Assembly: GCF_025998175.1 (NCBI RefSeq)
Contig: NZ_AP026695.1
Coordinates: 1,366,760-1,430,759, forward strand
Source: Nitrosopumilus zosterae
GTDB lineage: Archaea; Thermoproteota; Nitrososphaeria; Nitrososphaerales; Nitrosopumilaceae
Direction: 5' to 3'
DNA length: 64,000 bases
Below are positions 7,656-14,991 of the stretch, one piece after another. The stretch's first letter is position 1. The number at the start of each line of letters is the position of its first letter. The translations under genes were made by a program, and so were the position numbers. Under the pieces are notes generated by a model, which worked only from the letters and a program-made list of their open reading frames with translations, searched no databases and was not told the DNA's origin.

Positions 7656-7663
7656 AGATCTCA
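7656..7663. repeat. 8-bp target-site duplication, left copy
   Basis: AGATCTCA directly abuts the left inverted repeat. The identical 8 bases abut the right inverted repeat at 10118-10125. Eight bases is the duplication size known for IS6-family transposition. Confidence 0.9.
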
Positions 7664-7712
7664 GGTTCTGTTTCGTTGTCGGTTTCCGAAAGGGGTGTTA
7701 CCTAACGGTTGC
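7664..7712 (+). repeat. Left terminal inverted repeat
   Basis: Begins GGTTCTGTTTCGTTGTCGGT. Compared with the inward-read right end, 19 of the first 21 bases match, and the blocks GTGTTAC and CGGTTGC recur at equivalent positions further in with a one-base shift. Confidence 0.88.
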
Positions 7713-7760
7713 TAAATTTTCTACTAATTCCTTTTTGAGAATTGGTGGGGGTGTATTTGT

Positions 7761-7880
7761 TTGATAGAAAATATATTAACATTCGTTCTAGTTTGTGGAT
7801 TAAGTTTTGGCTGTTTCCTATATGGTAGACAATATGAATCTGAAAAACTAAGGTCGTCTATAATAACCAGCAATCATTGA
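7761..7880 (+). CDS. Possible 39-residue single-span membrane protein in the element
   Basis: A TTG-started frame of 39 residues with a hydrophobic stretch (NILTFVLVCGLSFGCFLYG) followed by a charged tail. It lies just inside the left inverted repeat and overlaps the end of the opposite-strand 82-residue gene by 33 bases. No family is recognised, and the call rests only on its composition and position. Confidence 0.3.
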   Translation: MIENILTFVLVCGLSFGCFLYGRQYESEKLRSSIITSNH

Positions 7881-8096
7881 ACCTATCCCAATTATAGATA
7901 AAGCCAAACCAAAATCCCAAACAGGATTTTTTTGTTGGGTTGATTCTTCATCAATAATTGATGTATCAGTATTATTTTTATTGTTAATTTCCGTTTCAGT
8001 AACCATGTTAGGAGAGATAATGATTAACCCGACACCTATAGCAGTTAATAAGATTCCAAAAGGAAATAATTTCTTTTTACCTTTATTATTAGTCAT
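7848..8096 (-). CDS. Hypothetical two-span membrane protein, 82 residues (element passenger)
   Basis: An 82-residue protein with two hydrophobic segments, about residues 12-30 (FPFGILLTAIGVGLIIISP) and 62-78, separated by a polar Asn/Thr/Glu loop. It ends in basic residues. It lies in the same direction as and 91 bases downstream of the transposase, inside the element. Function unknown; it could be carried cargo. Confidence 0.6.
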   Translation of the reverse strand: MTNNKGKKKLFPFGILLTAIGVGLIIISPNMVTETEINNKNNTDTSIIDEESTQQKNPVWDFGLALSIIGIGSMIAGYYRRP

Positions 8097-8187
8097 GACT
8101 GATCTAATATTCCGTAATAACTGATATAATAGAATTTATTACAAAAATAACCATATCAAAATTCTAATAAACAAGTGGTTTTTTGAT

Positions 8188-9312
8188 TCATTTTTTACTT
8201 GCATTTTGAATTAGTGTTTTCCATTTGTCATTTCCCTTAACTTCAATACCACACATTTCTGATGGTGTTTTACCCTCAAGACTCATGTGAGGTCTTACGT
8301 AATTATGGTATAGTTGGTAACCGTCAATTAATGGAGAATCCATTTTCTTCAAACCTCTGGTTACTTTTTCCCTATCTCTAAATTCACCATTCAGTCTCTC
8401 CATAGTGTTATTGTTTTTATCTCCTGTAATGTGGATATGACGAATGTGGGTTGTTCTTTGACTTCTCTCCCTTGCCCAAAATTCCCTCTTGTATGCTTCT
8501 GAATATGAAGCCAGACCGTCAGTGATGAAGACTTTGGGAGTAATTTTGGTAACCTGTTTTGCCTGTTGTAACAAACCTCTTGCATTATGACCTTGTTTTC
8601 TATGTGAGACTTCTTGTGCAATCCAGAATTTAGTTTGGTCATCCATTAGTGAAAATACATATTTCAACTCTCCACGAATTTTCACATAGACTTCATCAGC
8701 ACGCCATGTATCCCCTACACTTGGAGTGATTTTATCCAAGTATGATTTCATTAGTTTGGTGTATTTTACAACCCAACCATAGATAGTCTTATGAGATACA
8801 TTTACTCCTTGAAGTTTTAGGAATTTCTGAACGTTTCTTAATGATTCGCCTGTGAAATAGAGTTGTAATGATTGGGTTATGATTTCAGGGCTCGATTTCA
8901 TCTTCTCAAAGCCTAAGTTAATTGAGAATGTCTTTTTACAATCCTTGCAGGCAAATCTCTGAATATCGCCAGACTTGTTGTGTCTGATTCCTGATTTCTT
9001 TAGGTTGTCACTATTGCAGAACTGACAGATTTGAATGTTGATTGGTTCTATGGTTACTTTGTTTTGTTCTCTTACCTGTTCTCGTAGTTTGATTGAGATT
9101 TCAACAGAGTGAATATGTTTACAGCAAAGTTTTCTAAAAATGTGATCAGGGCAGTTACAAACAAAGCCTGAATTTGTCTTGGTTACCGTATAGTTTACGT
9201 GTCTTGTTTGGGAACGAACAGAATAGGTTGATTCATCAATTCTTCTGATTTGATTTCCTTGTTCAGCAATCACTTTGCCCTTTTCTTGTCTTGGATTTGT
9301 TTGTGTTGTCAT
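8188..9312 (-). CDS. IS6-like DDE transposase with N-terminal SWIM and zinc-ribbon domains
   Basis: A 374-residue protein. A SWIM-type zinc finger lies near residues 52-66 (C52-x-C54 ... C64-x-H66). A zinc ribbon follows near 96-125 (CQFC ... CKDC), then a helix-turn-helix region (about 140-180). The catalytic DDE domain has WRADE (D206), FITD (D265) and NTMERLNGE (E305), with a basic residue about seven positions after the glutamate. The architecture matches archaeal IS6/IS240-type transposases, and the GGTTCTG ends with 8-bp duplication agree. It is intact and probably functional. Its ATG lies at the first of four operator-like repeats, so expression may be self-limited. Confidence 0.9.
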   Translation of the reverse strand: MTTQTNPRQEKGKVIAEQGNQIRRIDESTYSVRSQTRHVNYTVTKTNSGFVCNCPDHIFRKLCCKHIHSVEISIKLREQVREQNKVTIEPINIQICQFCNSDNLKKSGIRHNKSGDIQRFACKDCKKTFSINLGFEKMKSSPEIITQSLQLYFTGESLRNVQKFLKLQGVNVSHKTIYGWVVKYTKLMKSYLDKITPSVGDTWRADEVYVKIRGELKYVFSLMDDQTKFWIAQEVSHRKQGHNARGLLQQAKQVTKITPKVFITDGLASYSEAYKREFWARERSQRTTHIRHIHITGDKNNNTMERLNGEFRDREKVTRGLKKMDSPLIDGYQLYHNYVRPHMSLEGKTPSEMCGIEVKGNDKWKTLIQNASKK

Positions 9313-9387
9313 ATCTACGTATATAGTATATCTACGTAGATATATTAACTTTACTTAACTACGTAGATATGTTTAAATACGTAGATA
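9313..9387. promoter_or_regulatory. Divergent promoter with four TACGTAGATA-type operator repeats
   Basis: Between the transposase and the AbrB-like gene there are four copies of a CTACGTAG-centred motif, with centres at about 9318, 9335, 9362 and 9380 (spacings 17, 27 and 18). The second, 9327-9344, is a perfect 18-bp palindrome, TATATCTACGTAGATATA. A TATA-like TTTAAATA at 9372-9379 would serve the plus-strand operon. A TATA-like stretch near 9340-9346 would serve the transposase on the minus strand. The repeats overlap both promoters, the expected place for a repressor shared by the two directions. Confidence 0.75.
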
Positions 9388-9401
9388 GGTTATTTTGAGT
9401 A

Positions 9402-9605
9402 TTGCCCAAATGGAAAGAAGATGCTAAAGAGTTTACAGTTAGTGTGAATTATAATGAAAACAGAGGTTATCAAAGTTCAATACCAAAACCGATAATGGAT
9501 TTACTTGGTGATCCTGAAAAGGTTACTTTTGTTATTGATGGAAAAATAATCAAAATAAAATCAAGTGATGAACTTAGTTTTAAGGAGAAGAAAAGATTAC
9601 GATGA
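9402..9605 (+). CDS. AbrB/SpoVT-like DNA-binding protein (element passenger)
   Basis: A 67-residue protein. Residues 10-55 match a swapped-hairpin AbrB domain: TVSVNYNENRGYQSSIPKPI, then LLGDPEKVTFVIDGKIIKIK. AbrB-type proteins act as dimeric regulators or as antitoxins. The start is TTG 9402, about 27 bases after a TATA-like box, so the message is probably leaderless. It is the best candidate to bind the palindromic repeats just upstream. Its stop overlaps the next gene by 4 bases. Confidence 0.75.
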   Translation: MPKWKEDAKEFTVSVNYNENRGYQSSIPKPIMDLLGDPEKVTFVIDGKIIKIKSSDELSFKEKKRLR

Positions 9606-9880
9606 CAGAATTTTCTTGTAAACAGTGTAATCATCCTTTTGAAGTATTTCCACCAGATAAAACATTCACTAAAGCAGAAAGTAATGAATGTGTTGTAAAT
9701 GGTAGTGGTTTAATGAAATGCGATATGATTAGAGAGTATAGATGTGAGAATTGTTATGTGGTAAATCATGTATATTGGCATCATAATGAGGGACATGATA
9801 AAAAAATACTGAAAAAGGCTATTGAATTACTTGGTGATAATTTTTCCAGAAGTAATGCGTATAAGGTAGAATATGACTAA
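9602..9880 (+). CDS. Zinc-ribbon-like protein, 92 residues (element passenger)
   Basis: A 92-residue soluble protein with CKQC at residues 6-9, single cysteines near 30 and 40, CENC near 48-51, and a histidine cluster VYWHHNEGH near 57-65. The metal-ligand-rich pattern suggests one or two zinc sites. Its ATG overlaps the AbrB-like stop (ATGA) and its own end overlaps the next gene by 8 bases, so all three are probably translated in series. No known family recognised; a toxin or nucleic-acid-binding role is conceivable but unsupported. Confidence 0.65.
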   Translation: MTEFSCKQCNHPFEVFPPDKTFTKAESNECVVNGSGLMKCDMIREYRCENCYVVNHVYWHHNEGHDKKILKKAIELLGDNFSRSNAYKVEYD

Positions 9881-10193
9881 GTTAGTTTTCTGTATGGATT
9901 GTGGTGAATGTCTTGGTGAAGATAGACCCAATCATGCTAAACATCATTTGAAAAAACATCCTAACCATAGAAAATATCTAACTATACCAATCATTGATCC
10001 ATTACTTTTACCAAATCCCGATGAATGGTTTAGAAAACATGAAAATAGATTAAGTCAAAGATTCTATGGGCAACCGAAAAGTAACACGGAGAAAACAACC
10101 GATGACGAAACAGAACCAGATCTCACGCCTGAAAATCAAAAATTCAGTTTAAAATCTTCAGACTTCGGCAAACGGCATAGAGGGTTCGTTTGA
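9873..10193 (+). CDS. C2H2-like protein running out of the element, 106 residues (element passenger, chimeric end)
   Basis: The N-terminal 35 residues hold CMDCGECLG and HAKHHLKKHPNH, a C2-H-rich zinc-finger-like pattern. A proline-rich and then acidic segment follows. The right inverted repeat encodes residues about 66-82, and codon 82 straddles the element border. Residues 83-106 and the stop are supplied by flanking chromosomal DNA, antisense to the neighbouring 169-residue gene. The tail is therefore an insertion-site accident, and the ancestral protein may have had a different end at each site. Confidence 0.6.
   Translation: MTKLVFCMDCGECLGEDRPNHAKHHLKKHPNHRKYLTIPIIDPLLLPNPDEWFRKHENRLSQRFYGQPKSNTEKTTDDETEPDLTPENQKFSLKSSDFGKRHRGFV
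10070..10117 (-). repeat. Right terminal inverted repeat
   Basis: Read inward on the minus strand it begins GGTTCTGTTTCGTCATCGGT and continues with GTGTTAC and CGGTTGC blocks that align with the left end. It also encodes the C-terminal part of the last passenger gene. Confidence 0.88.
10118..10125. repeat. 8-bp target-site duplication, right copy
   Basis: AGATCTCA, identical to 7656-7663. Removing the element plus one copy joins 7663 to 10126 and leaves about 65 bases between the stop of the 169-residue gene and the rpl12 ATG, a natural intergenic length. Confidence 0.9.
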
Positions 10194-10653
10194 GATTTTT
10201 ATCAATCAAGGTATCCATTCGGTTTCGCAATACTCGCTTTGCCTCATCTCGCTCTGTACCTTGAGGCAAGGACAAAACTTTGTTGAGAAATTCTGGCAGT
10301 GATTCGCGAATCCATCCATCAAGCATAGCATAAATTTTGGGAGGCAAGATATCACATTTGTCTACATCAAGATCCAGAACTCCCGTAAAGTTTTCATGCT
10401 CTACTCTGTACACAAGGGCCAATACAACATTGTCTGGGGTCGGATGTTCTAGTATTTCTCTGGAACGCTCTCCAGTTTTTCCCTGTTCAATCTTGTTTTT
10501 CAGGCCAATCGGATTAACAATCACACCATTGATTCCCACTTTTTTTCCGTCTACTCCAGTGACTACGCCGAAGATAAAGTCATTGAATTCGCCATTCTTT
10601 TTTACAGAGAAAACATGAACTCCTTCTTTCAGAGTAGGTTTCTTGCCAAACAT
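10144..10653 (-). CDS. Conserved-looking hypothetical protein, 169 residues
   Basis: A soluble 169-residue protein. The first half looks beta-rich (GVHVFSVKKNGEFNDFIFGVVTG, then VGINGVIVNP). The second half is helical, with LPPKIYAMLDGWIRESLPEFL and a basic end. No catalytic motif or known family is recognised. Before the transposon insertion it would have been directly upstream of rpl12 in the same direction. Its last 50 bases are overlapped antisense by the chimeric end of the element's final gene; its own coding sequence is intact. Confidence 0.7.
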   Translation of the reverse strand: MFGKKPTLKEGVHVFSVKKNGEFNDFIFGVVTGVDGKKVGINGVIVNPIGLKNKIEQGKTGERSREILEHPTPDNVVLALVYRVEHENFTGVLDLDVDKCDILPPKIYAMLDGWIRESLPEFLNKVLSLPQGTERDEAKRVLRNRMDTLIDKNLKRTLYAVCRSLKILN

Positions 10654-10808
10654 GAAATTACTGCATTATGTATTCTATTTATTGTTGCTCAATAGGCCAT
10701 AATTGGCATCAATTACAGTCATAATAAAACCAAAGTAGCGTAAAAAAATTTTTCTGAAGATCTTTATCAAAATATCACAAAAGATATGATGGTTACTCTT
10801 CTTAAAAT

Positions 10809-12293
10809 ATGACGATATTAGGAAGAATTCTAAAAATGAACAGAAAATATGTTATTCTAATCCCTCTGATTCTTGCAACTTTTATCCATCTCATAAATCC
10901 GGTTGGATTCCCTGACATCTTTTTTGACGAGGGAATCTACATGCGAAGAGCAATGAACATGATAGAAACTGGAAACCCGCAGGAGGGTTATCTTTATGAT
11001 CATCCGTATTTTGGCCAGATAGTACTAGCAGGAATACTACAAATTGCAAACTACCCACCAGACACATCTACTGATCCTGCATCACTTCAAAATCTCTATC
11101 TCGTTCCAAGAATATTCATGGGAATAATTGCAGTTGTAAGTACTTTACTTGTTTATCAAATAGCTAAAGAAAAGTTTGGCAGGAATGCAGCATTACTGTC
11201 ATCCTTACTGTTCGCAGTGATGCCATACACATGGATATTTGGCAGAATATTACTTGATTCGATTTTATTGCCGTTTTTGCTTGCATCAATTCTATTTGCC
11301 ATACGGTTTAAGCATGGGGGAAATGTTTGGTTTGTCCCAATATCAGGAATCATGCTAGGACTAGCAATATTTACAAAAGTTCCAGTATTTGTTTTCATTC
11401 CTCTAGTAATTTGGTTGGTTTACCAAAAGAGAAAAAAGTTTTCAGATATGCTAATTTGGATAGTTCCCGTATTACTGATTCCGTTATTGTGGCCTGCAAA
11501 CAGCATATTTTTGGATCAATTTGATTTGTGGGTAAGAGATGTGTTATGGCAAAGCCAGAGAAGCAACAGCGTTTTTGAAATTATTGGATCTTTTCTCATA
11601 ATTGATCCGGTATTGTTTGTAATAGGAATAGCAGGAATCATCTACGCTGCAGTTACAAAAAATAAGTTTGTGTTGTTTTGGTTTGTTCCGTTTGTTTCAT
11701 TTTTGTCACTAATAGGATTCAAGCAGTATTTCCATTGGATTCCAATAATTCCAATCATGTGCATTGCTGCAAGCGTTTGGTTATTAGAGATTCCCAAGAA
11801 AATAAAATACCTGCAATCAAAAATACACTACGTCATTATTGGAGCAATTCTGATATTTGGATTTTCAAGCACAATTCTAATCATAACAAATGATTTGTCG
11901 TACAACCAATTTGAAGCCCTGTCATATGTTATCGAAAACCACGATGGGCAAAGTACGATATTGGCAAGTCCAGTGTACACTTGGATTCTTTATGATGTTT
12001 TTGATATGGATGATATCCCAAGAGACTATGCAATGATTCTATTCGAACCAGTCAAAACCAGGGGAATCACGGTAGTTGCAGACTCACATTTTATGCTGGA
12101 TCGAAATAGAGGCACAGAACTGGTAAAGGCATACAACGACACACATTCAGTGCAGTATTTTCAGGGCAAAGCAAAGGACTTTGATACCAGAATATATCCA
12201 TATACCAACATGAGAGTAAATCACGAGGCATTCTCAATTGATATCAGAGCAGGTGACTGGAACATAGCCGGAAATCAAAAAAATCAACCTTAA
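10809..12293 (+). CDS. GT39-like membrane glycosyltransferase (PMT/ArnT type)
   Basis: A 494-residue protein with about ten to eleven membrane helices. The first outer loop holds the acidic motif FFDEGIYMRRAMNM near residue 37 and a second loop has DHPYFGQIVLAG, both typical of GT-C enzymes that move a sugar from a dolichyl phosphate donor. A soluble C-terminal region of about 120 residues follows. The start may be ATG 10809 or ATG 10836 (MNRKYVILIPL). A dolichyl-phosphate sugar synthase-like gene follows 29 bases later, so donor maker and user are probably paired for surface glycosylation. Confidence 0.82.
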   Translation: MTILGRILKMNRKYVILIPLILATFIHLINPVGFPDIFFDEGIYMRRAMNMIETGNPQEGYLYDHPYFGQIVLAGILQIANYPPDTSTDPASLQNLYLVPRIFMGIIAVVSTLLVYQIAKEKFGRNAALLSSLLFAVMPYTWIFGRILLDSILLPFLLASILFAIRFKHGGNVWFVPISGIMLGLAIFTKVPVFVFIPLVIWLVYQKRKKFSDMLIWIVPVLLIPLLWPANSIFLDQFDLWVRDVLWQSQRSNSVFEIIGSFLIIDPVLFVIGIAGIIYAAVTKNKFVLFWFVPFVSFLSLIGFKQYFHWIPIIPIMCIAASVWLLEIPKKIKYLQSKIHYVIIGAILIFGFSSTILIITNDLSYNQFEALSYVIENHDGQSTILASPVYTWILYDVFDMDDIPRDYAMILFEPVKTRGITVVADSHFMLDRNRGTELVKAYNDTHSVQYFQGKAKDFDTRIYPYTNMRVNHEAFSIDIRAGDWNIAGNQKNQP

Positions 12294-12322
12294 CATTTTA
12301 ATCCAAACCAGAAAAAACCAAA

Positions 12323-13465
12323 TTGTTGCAGTCTACAGAAATATCAATAATTGTACCTACATATAATGAATCAAAGAATATTTGCGGAATTTTAGAGCAC
12401 ATTCAAAAATCAATTCCCAAAAATCTCAAGGCTGAAACAATAGTAGTAGATGACAACTCACCAGACAAAACAGCAAAGATTGCAGAAGACTATTTTTATT
12501 CAATAAAAGAGAAGACTGACCACACAATCAACGTGATTAAGAGAAAAGCCAAAAACGGGTTGAGTTCAGCAATATTAAATGGAATTCAGCATGCAGCTGG
12601 AAATACCATCGTAGTTATGGACAGCGACTTTTCTCATCCACCACACATAATTCCAAAGATGATTGAAACCCTAAGACAGACCAGATGTGACATTGTAATT
12701 GCTTCAAGATACATCAAAGGAGGCTCCATTCAAGGATGGCCATTTAAGAGAAAATTGATGAGCAAGATTGCAACTGGCATTGCAAAAAGAGGACTAGGCA
12801 TACAACCACATGACCCAATGTCCGGATTTTTTATGTTTAAGAAAAATATCATCAAAGGGTTGAAATTCGATGCAATAGGATACAAGATGCTGCTTGAAAT
12901 TCTTGTGAAAACAAAGGGTGCCAAAATTCAGGAGGTTCCATATACTTTTACTGACAGACAAGAGGGCGCAAGCAAACTTGGAGCATCAACTGTTCTTGAC
13001 TACTGCAAGTCCGTCTGGAAACTATACAAGTATGGAAGAAGCATAAAAGAGAGACGCATATCAGTGAGATTCCTTTCAAAGGCTGCAAGGTTTTTCACAG
13101 TTGGTGCATCAGGACTTGGAGTAAACTATCTTGCATCAATGCTGTTTTCATTAAGCGCAGATATGTGGTATATTCATGCAACAATGATGGGAATAGCGTT
13201 TTCAATAACCAGTAATTTTGTTCTCAACAAGTATTGGACATTTGAGGATAAGGATTTTTCCGCAAAAAGAACCATTACCCAATATGGAAAGTTTGCAGGA
13301 TTCAGCTCCATTGGAGCACTGGTTCAGCTTGGAATGGTGTATTATCTGGTAGATGAAGGCGGTATATCATATCCAATTTCACTGGTATTGGCAGTAGCTG
13401 TTGCAGCATTTAGCAATTTTATACTAAACAAAAAGTGGACGTTCAAAGAAAAAGTCTGGAGCTAG
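12323..13465 (+). CDS. GT2 dolichyl-phosphate sugar synthase fused to a GtrA membrane domain
   Basis: A 380-residue protein. Residues 1-235 are a GT2 (DPM1-like) catalytic domain: ISIIVPTYNESKNI, VVDDNSPDKT and MDSDFSHPP are the nucleotide-sugar and metal motifs. Residues 250-380 are a GtrA-like domain with four membrane helices (FFTVGASGLGVNYLASML, then NKYWTF and FILNKKWTF). Such fusions make a lipid-linked hexose and help flip or hold it at the membrane. The start is TTG 12323. It pairs with the preceding GT39-like enzyme. Confidence 0.87.
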   Translation: MLQSTEISIIVPTYNESKNICGILEHIQKSIPKNLKAETIVVDDNSPDKTAKIAEDYFYSIKEKTDHTINVIKRKAKNGLSSAILNGIQHAAGNTIVVMDSDFSHPPHIIPKMIETLRQTRCDIVIASRYIKGGSIQGWPFKRKLMSKIATGIAKRGLGIQPHDPMSGFFMFKKNIIKGLKFDAIGYKMLLEILVKTKGAKIQEVPYTFTDRQEGASKLGASTVLDYCKSVWKLYKYGRSIKERRISVRFLSKAARFFTVGASGLGVNYLASMLFSLSADMWYIHATMMGIAFSITSNFVLNKYWTFEDKDFSAKRTITQYGKFAGFSSIGALVQLGMVYYLVDEGGISYPISLVLAVAVAAFSNFILNKKWTFKEKVWS

Positions 13466-13466
13466 A

Positions 13467-13814
13467 TTATCTCACATAATCATCTTCTAGTCTTTTGATA
13501 TCGGATTCTTGGAACAGTCCAAAAGATATCTCCAAAATTTTCATGTCAGTTATCGCCTCTAGTCTGTGAATTGCCTTTGTTGGGATATGTATTGTATCGC
13601 CTGCACGTATTTTCTGCCTCTCATCAAGTACTGCATATCCTTGACCATCTAGAACATACCATTTTTCAGATCTGTACTCATGGAACTGTAAGCTGGTCCT
13701 GTTTCCTGCAAGTATTGTGATTATCTTTACAGTAGTTGTCTCATTGTCAGTCAATTTCTCAAAGAATCCCCAAGGTTTGTTTACTTTCACTACCTTGGAT
13801 ATTTTGTGTCGCAT
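13467..13814 (-). CDS. Mannose-6-phosphate isomerase type II-like cupin
   Basis: A 115-residue single cupin, like the C-terminal isomerase domain of bacterial ManC/AlgA standing alone. Visible are the start KVVKVNKPWGFFEKL, the cupin motif QFHEYRSEKWYVLDGQG and the second motif HIPTKAIHRLEA. The frame extends to GTG 13841, but ATG 13814 begins the family-like MRHKISK and fits a TATA-like stretch upstream. It is convergent with the GT2-GtrA gene (1 base between them), so mannose metabolism and surface glycosylation may be linked. Confidence 0.8.
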   Translation of the reverse strand: MRHKISKVVKVNKPWGFFEKLTDNETTTVKIITILAGNRTSLQFHEYRSEKWYVLDGQGYAVLDERQKIRAGDTIHIPTKAIHRLEAITDMKILEISFGLFQESDIKRLEDDYVR

Positions 13815-13968
13815 TATAACTCCATTGAAAAACAGACTCACATTTTGTTTTCAAAAATCATACCAATAGTAATAATTAGATTTGTTTTATCCATATTCAT
13901 AATATTCATAATGCACACATTATGCTTTAGACAAGACTGTAGGATGCTGTTTCGTTGACAACATATCG

Positions 13969-14316
13969 TCAAACAAGTTTACGAACCTTCTCTATTAGAA
14001 AATCATTTGATATATCCAATTCCGTGGAAATCAACAAGAGTTTTTCATGGTTGATGTGAAAAGTAAATCTCTTTATCCTGTCGTATTCTGCAAGAGCATA
14101 TTTTGGCATGCCTATCCACTCATTCATTTCCAATCGTGTATGCCATCTCATAAAGGACTGTTCTACTGACAGTTTTGTTATTGATTCAGGTGTAAGGTTT
14201 TCCACTCCTTTTCTCATGCCTCCTGCAATTTGCTCTATCTTTGAATTGTAAATCGCAGCAAATCTTATTTTCTTGTCAATATCAAGAACATCCCTGCATA
14301 ATTTTTCATACTCCAT
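13969..14316 (-). CDS. Thaumarchaeal small protein (DUF6659-like), copy A
   Basis: A 115-residue soluble protein beginning MEYEKLCRDVLDIDKKIRFAA, with a later segment EKLLLISTELD and a helical end. A second copy of the family lies at 22504-22872, sharing LCxD, DKxIRF, LxSTE and a terminal helix. I recall this pattern as DUF6659 of ammonia-oxidising archaea; function is unknown. The alternating hydrophobic strands and end helix look like a small profilin- or roadblock-like fold, which is a guess. Confidence 0.72.
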   Translation of the reverse strand: MEYEKLCRDVLDIDKKIRFAAIYNSKIEQIAGGMRKGVENLTPESITKLSVEQSFMRWHTRLEMNEWIGMPKYALAEYDRIKRFTFHINHEKLLLISTELDISNDFLIEKVRKLV

Positions 14317-14403
14317 TACTTTATGAATTTTCTTGAAGAATTAAACATTGCTAGTATTTTGTATGGTGCTGTTGTGTTGACATTTTCCATATTGACCATG
14401 ATT

Positions 14404-14568
14404 CTATTCGCCTTTGCTTAATTCTTTGGTGTGGCTAGGATCGTTTTTTACTGCTTCCCGCATTCTTTCTTCAAGTTTCGCTATATGGGAATCCCTGCAA
14501 ACATTGTCACAGAACTTTTCCCCTTTTCCTTCAAAGGATTTTCCACAACCCATACAGACTGTCTTCAA
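14404..14568 (-). CDS. Small zinc-finger protein, 54 residues
   Basis: TTG 14568 opens a 54-residue frame with CMGCGKSF, then KFCDNVCRDSH, a C-x2-C ... C-x3-C arrangement with a nearby histidine, followed by a charged helix (KLEERMREAVKND). A TATA-like TTTAAG lies about 30 bases upstream on the minus strand, consistent with a leaderless message. The pattern resembles the short 'treble-clef' zinc proteins seen in many genomes. It is too short for standard gene-length cut-offs. Confidence 0.6.
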   Translation of the reverse strand: MKTVCMGCGKSFEGKGEKFCDNVCRDSHIAKLEERMREAVKNDPSHTKELSKGE

Positions 14569-14886
14569 TGTGGATACTCTGAAATTTTTGGCTACTTAAA
14601 GTAAGAACGAATGTCTCAAAAATGGGATCAGAGATTATTCGTTAGAACCCACATTTCAACAATTGATTCCAGAGAAGATATCAGTATAAAATAGCAAGTT
14701 CTATTCGTCAGCAAGAATCATTGATTTTTGTTAATCTAGATGAACCAGGTAACAGTCTCTATATACCACATAGGTAATACTGCAATCAGAATTTCTGAAA
14801 TGCGACAGGCATCAAACAGGAATTTATGATGTTTATCCTATCACAATATCATATTTTAATAATTAAAATAAAGGGTCTATCACACT
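14569..14886. other. Intergenic stretch, nothing recognised
   Basis: About 320 AT-rich bases between a minus-strand zinc-finger gene and a plus-strand C2H2 gene. I see only promoter-like AT tracts (for example ATTTTAATAATTAAAATAAAG at 14852-14872 before the C2H2 gene). Confidence 0.35.
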
Positions 14887-14991
14887 ATGATTGTATTGTT
14901 GGAATTTGAATGCAAGATATGCGGAGTCATATTGACCAGCGAGGGGTTTCTGAGAAGGCACTACAAAGTGGTGCATAAGGAAACCATATGA
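14887..14991 (+). CDS. Single C2H2 zinc finger mini-protein, 34 residues
   Basis: ATG 14887 encodes 34 residues that form one classical C2H2 finger: FECKICG, then F and L at the expected core positions, then H-x4-H (HYKVVH). Spacing C-x2-C-x12-H-x4-H is right for the eukaryote-like family. The stop overlaps the next ATG (ATGA). Single-finger proteins of this size have been reported in archaea; targets are unknown. Confidence 0.65.
   Translation: MIVLLEFECKICGVILTSEGFLRRHYKVVHKETI

Larger units (their letters stand above)
7664..10117. mobile_element. 2.45-kb IS6-like transposable element with passenger genes
   Basis: I bound this element by inverted ends of 48-49 bp flanked by an 8-bp duplication (AGATCTCA). 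It contains a DDE transposase with SWIM and zinc-ribbon domains, a divergent operon of an AbrB-like protein and two zinc-binding proteins, and one or two small membrane proteins beyond the transposase. Classic IS6 elements are about 0.8 kb with only a transposase, so this one is about three times larger because of cargo. The ends open GGTTCTGTT, close to known IS6 termini. Intact matching duplications suggest a relatively recent insertion. Confidence 0.88.

Noticed and set aside
9313-9387. The TACGTAGATA repeats as a CRISPR array or replication origin
   Set aside because: Only four short, palindromic, unevenly spaced copies with no spacers and no Cas or Cdc6 genes; an operator array fits better.
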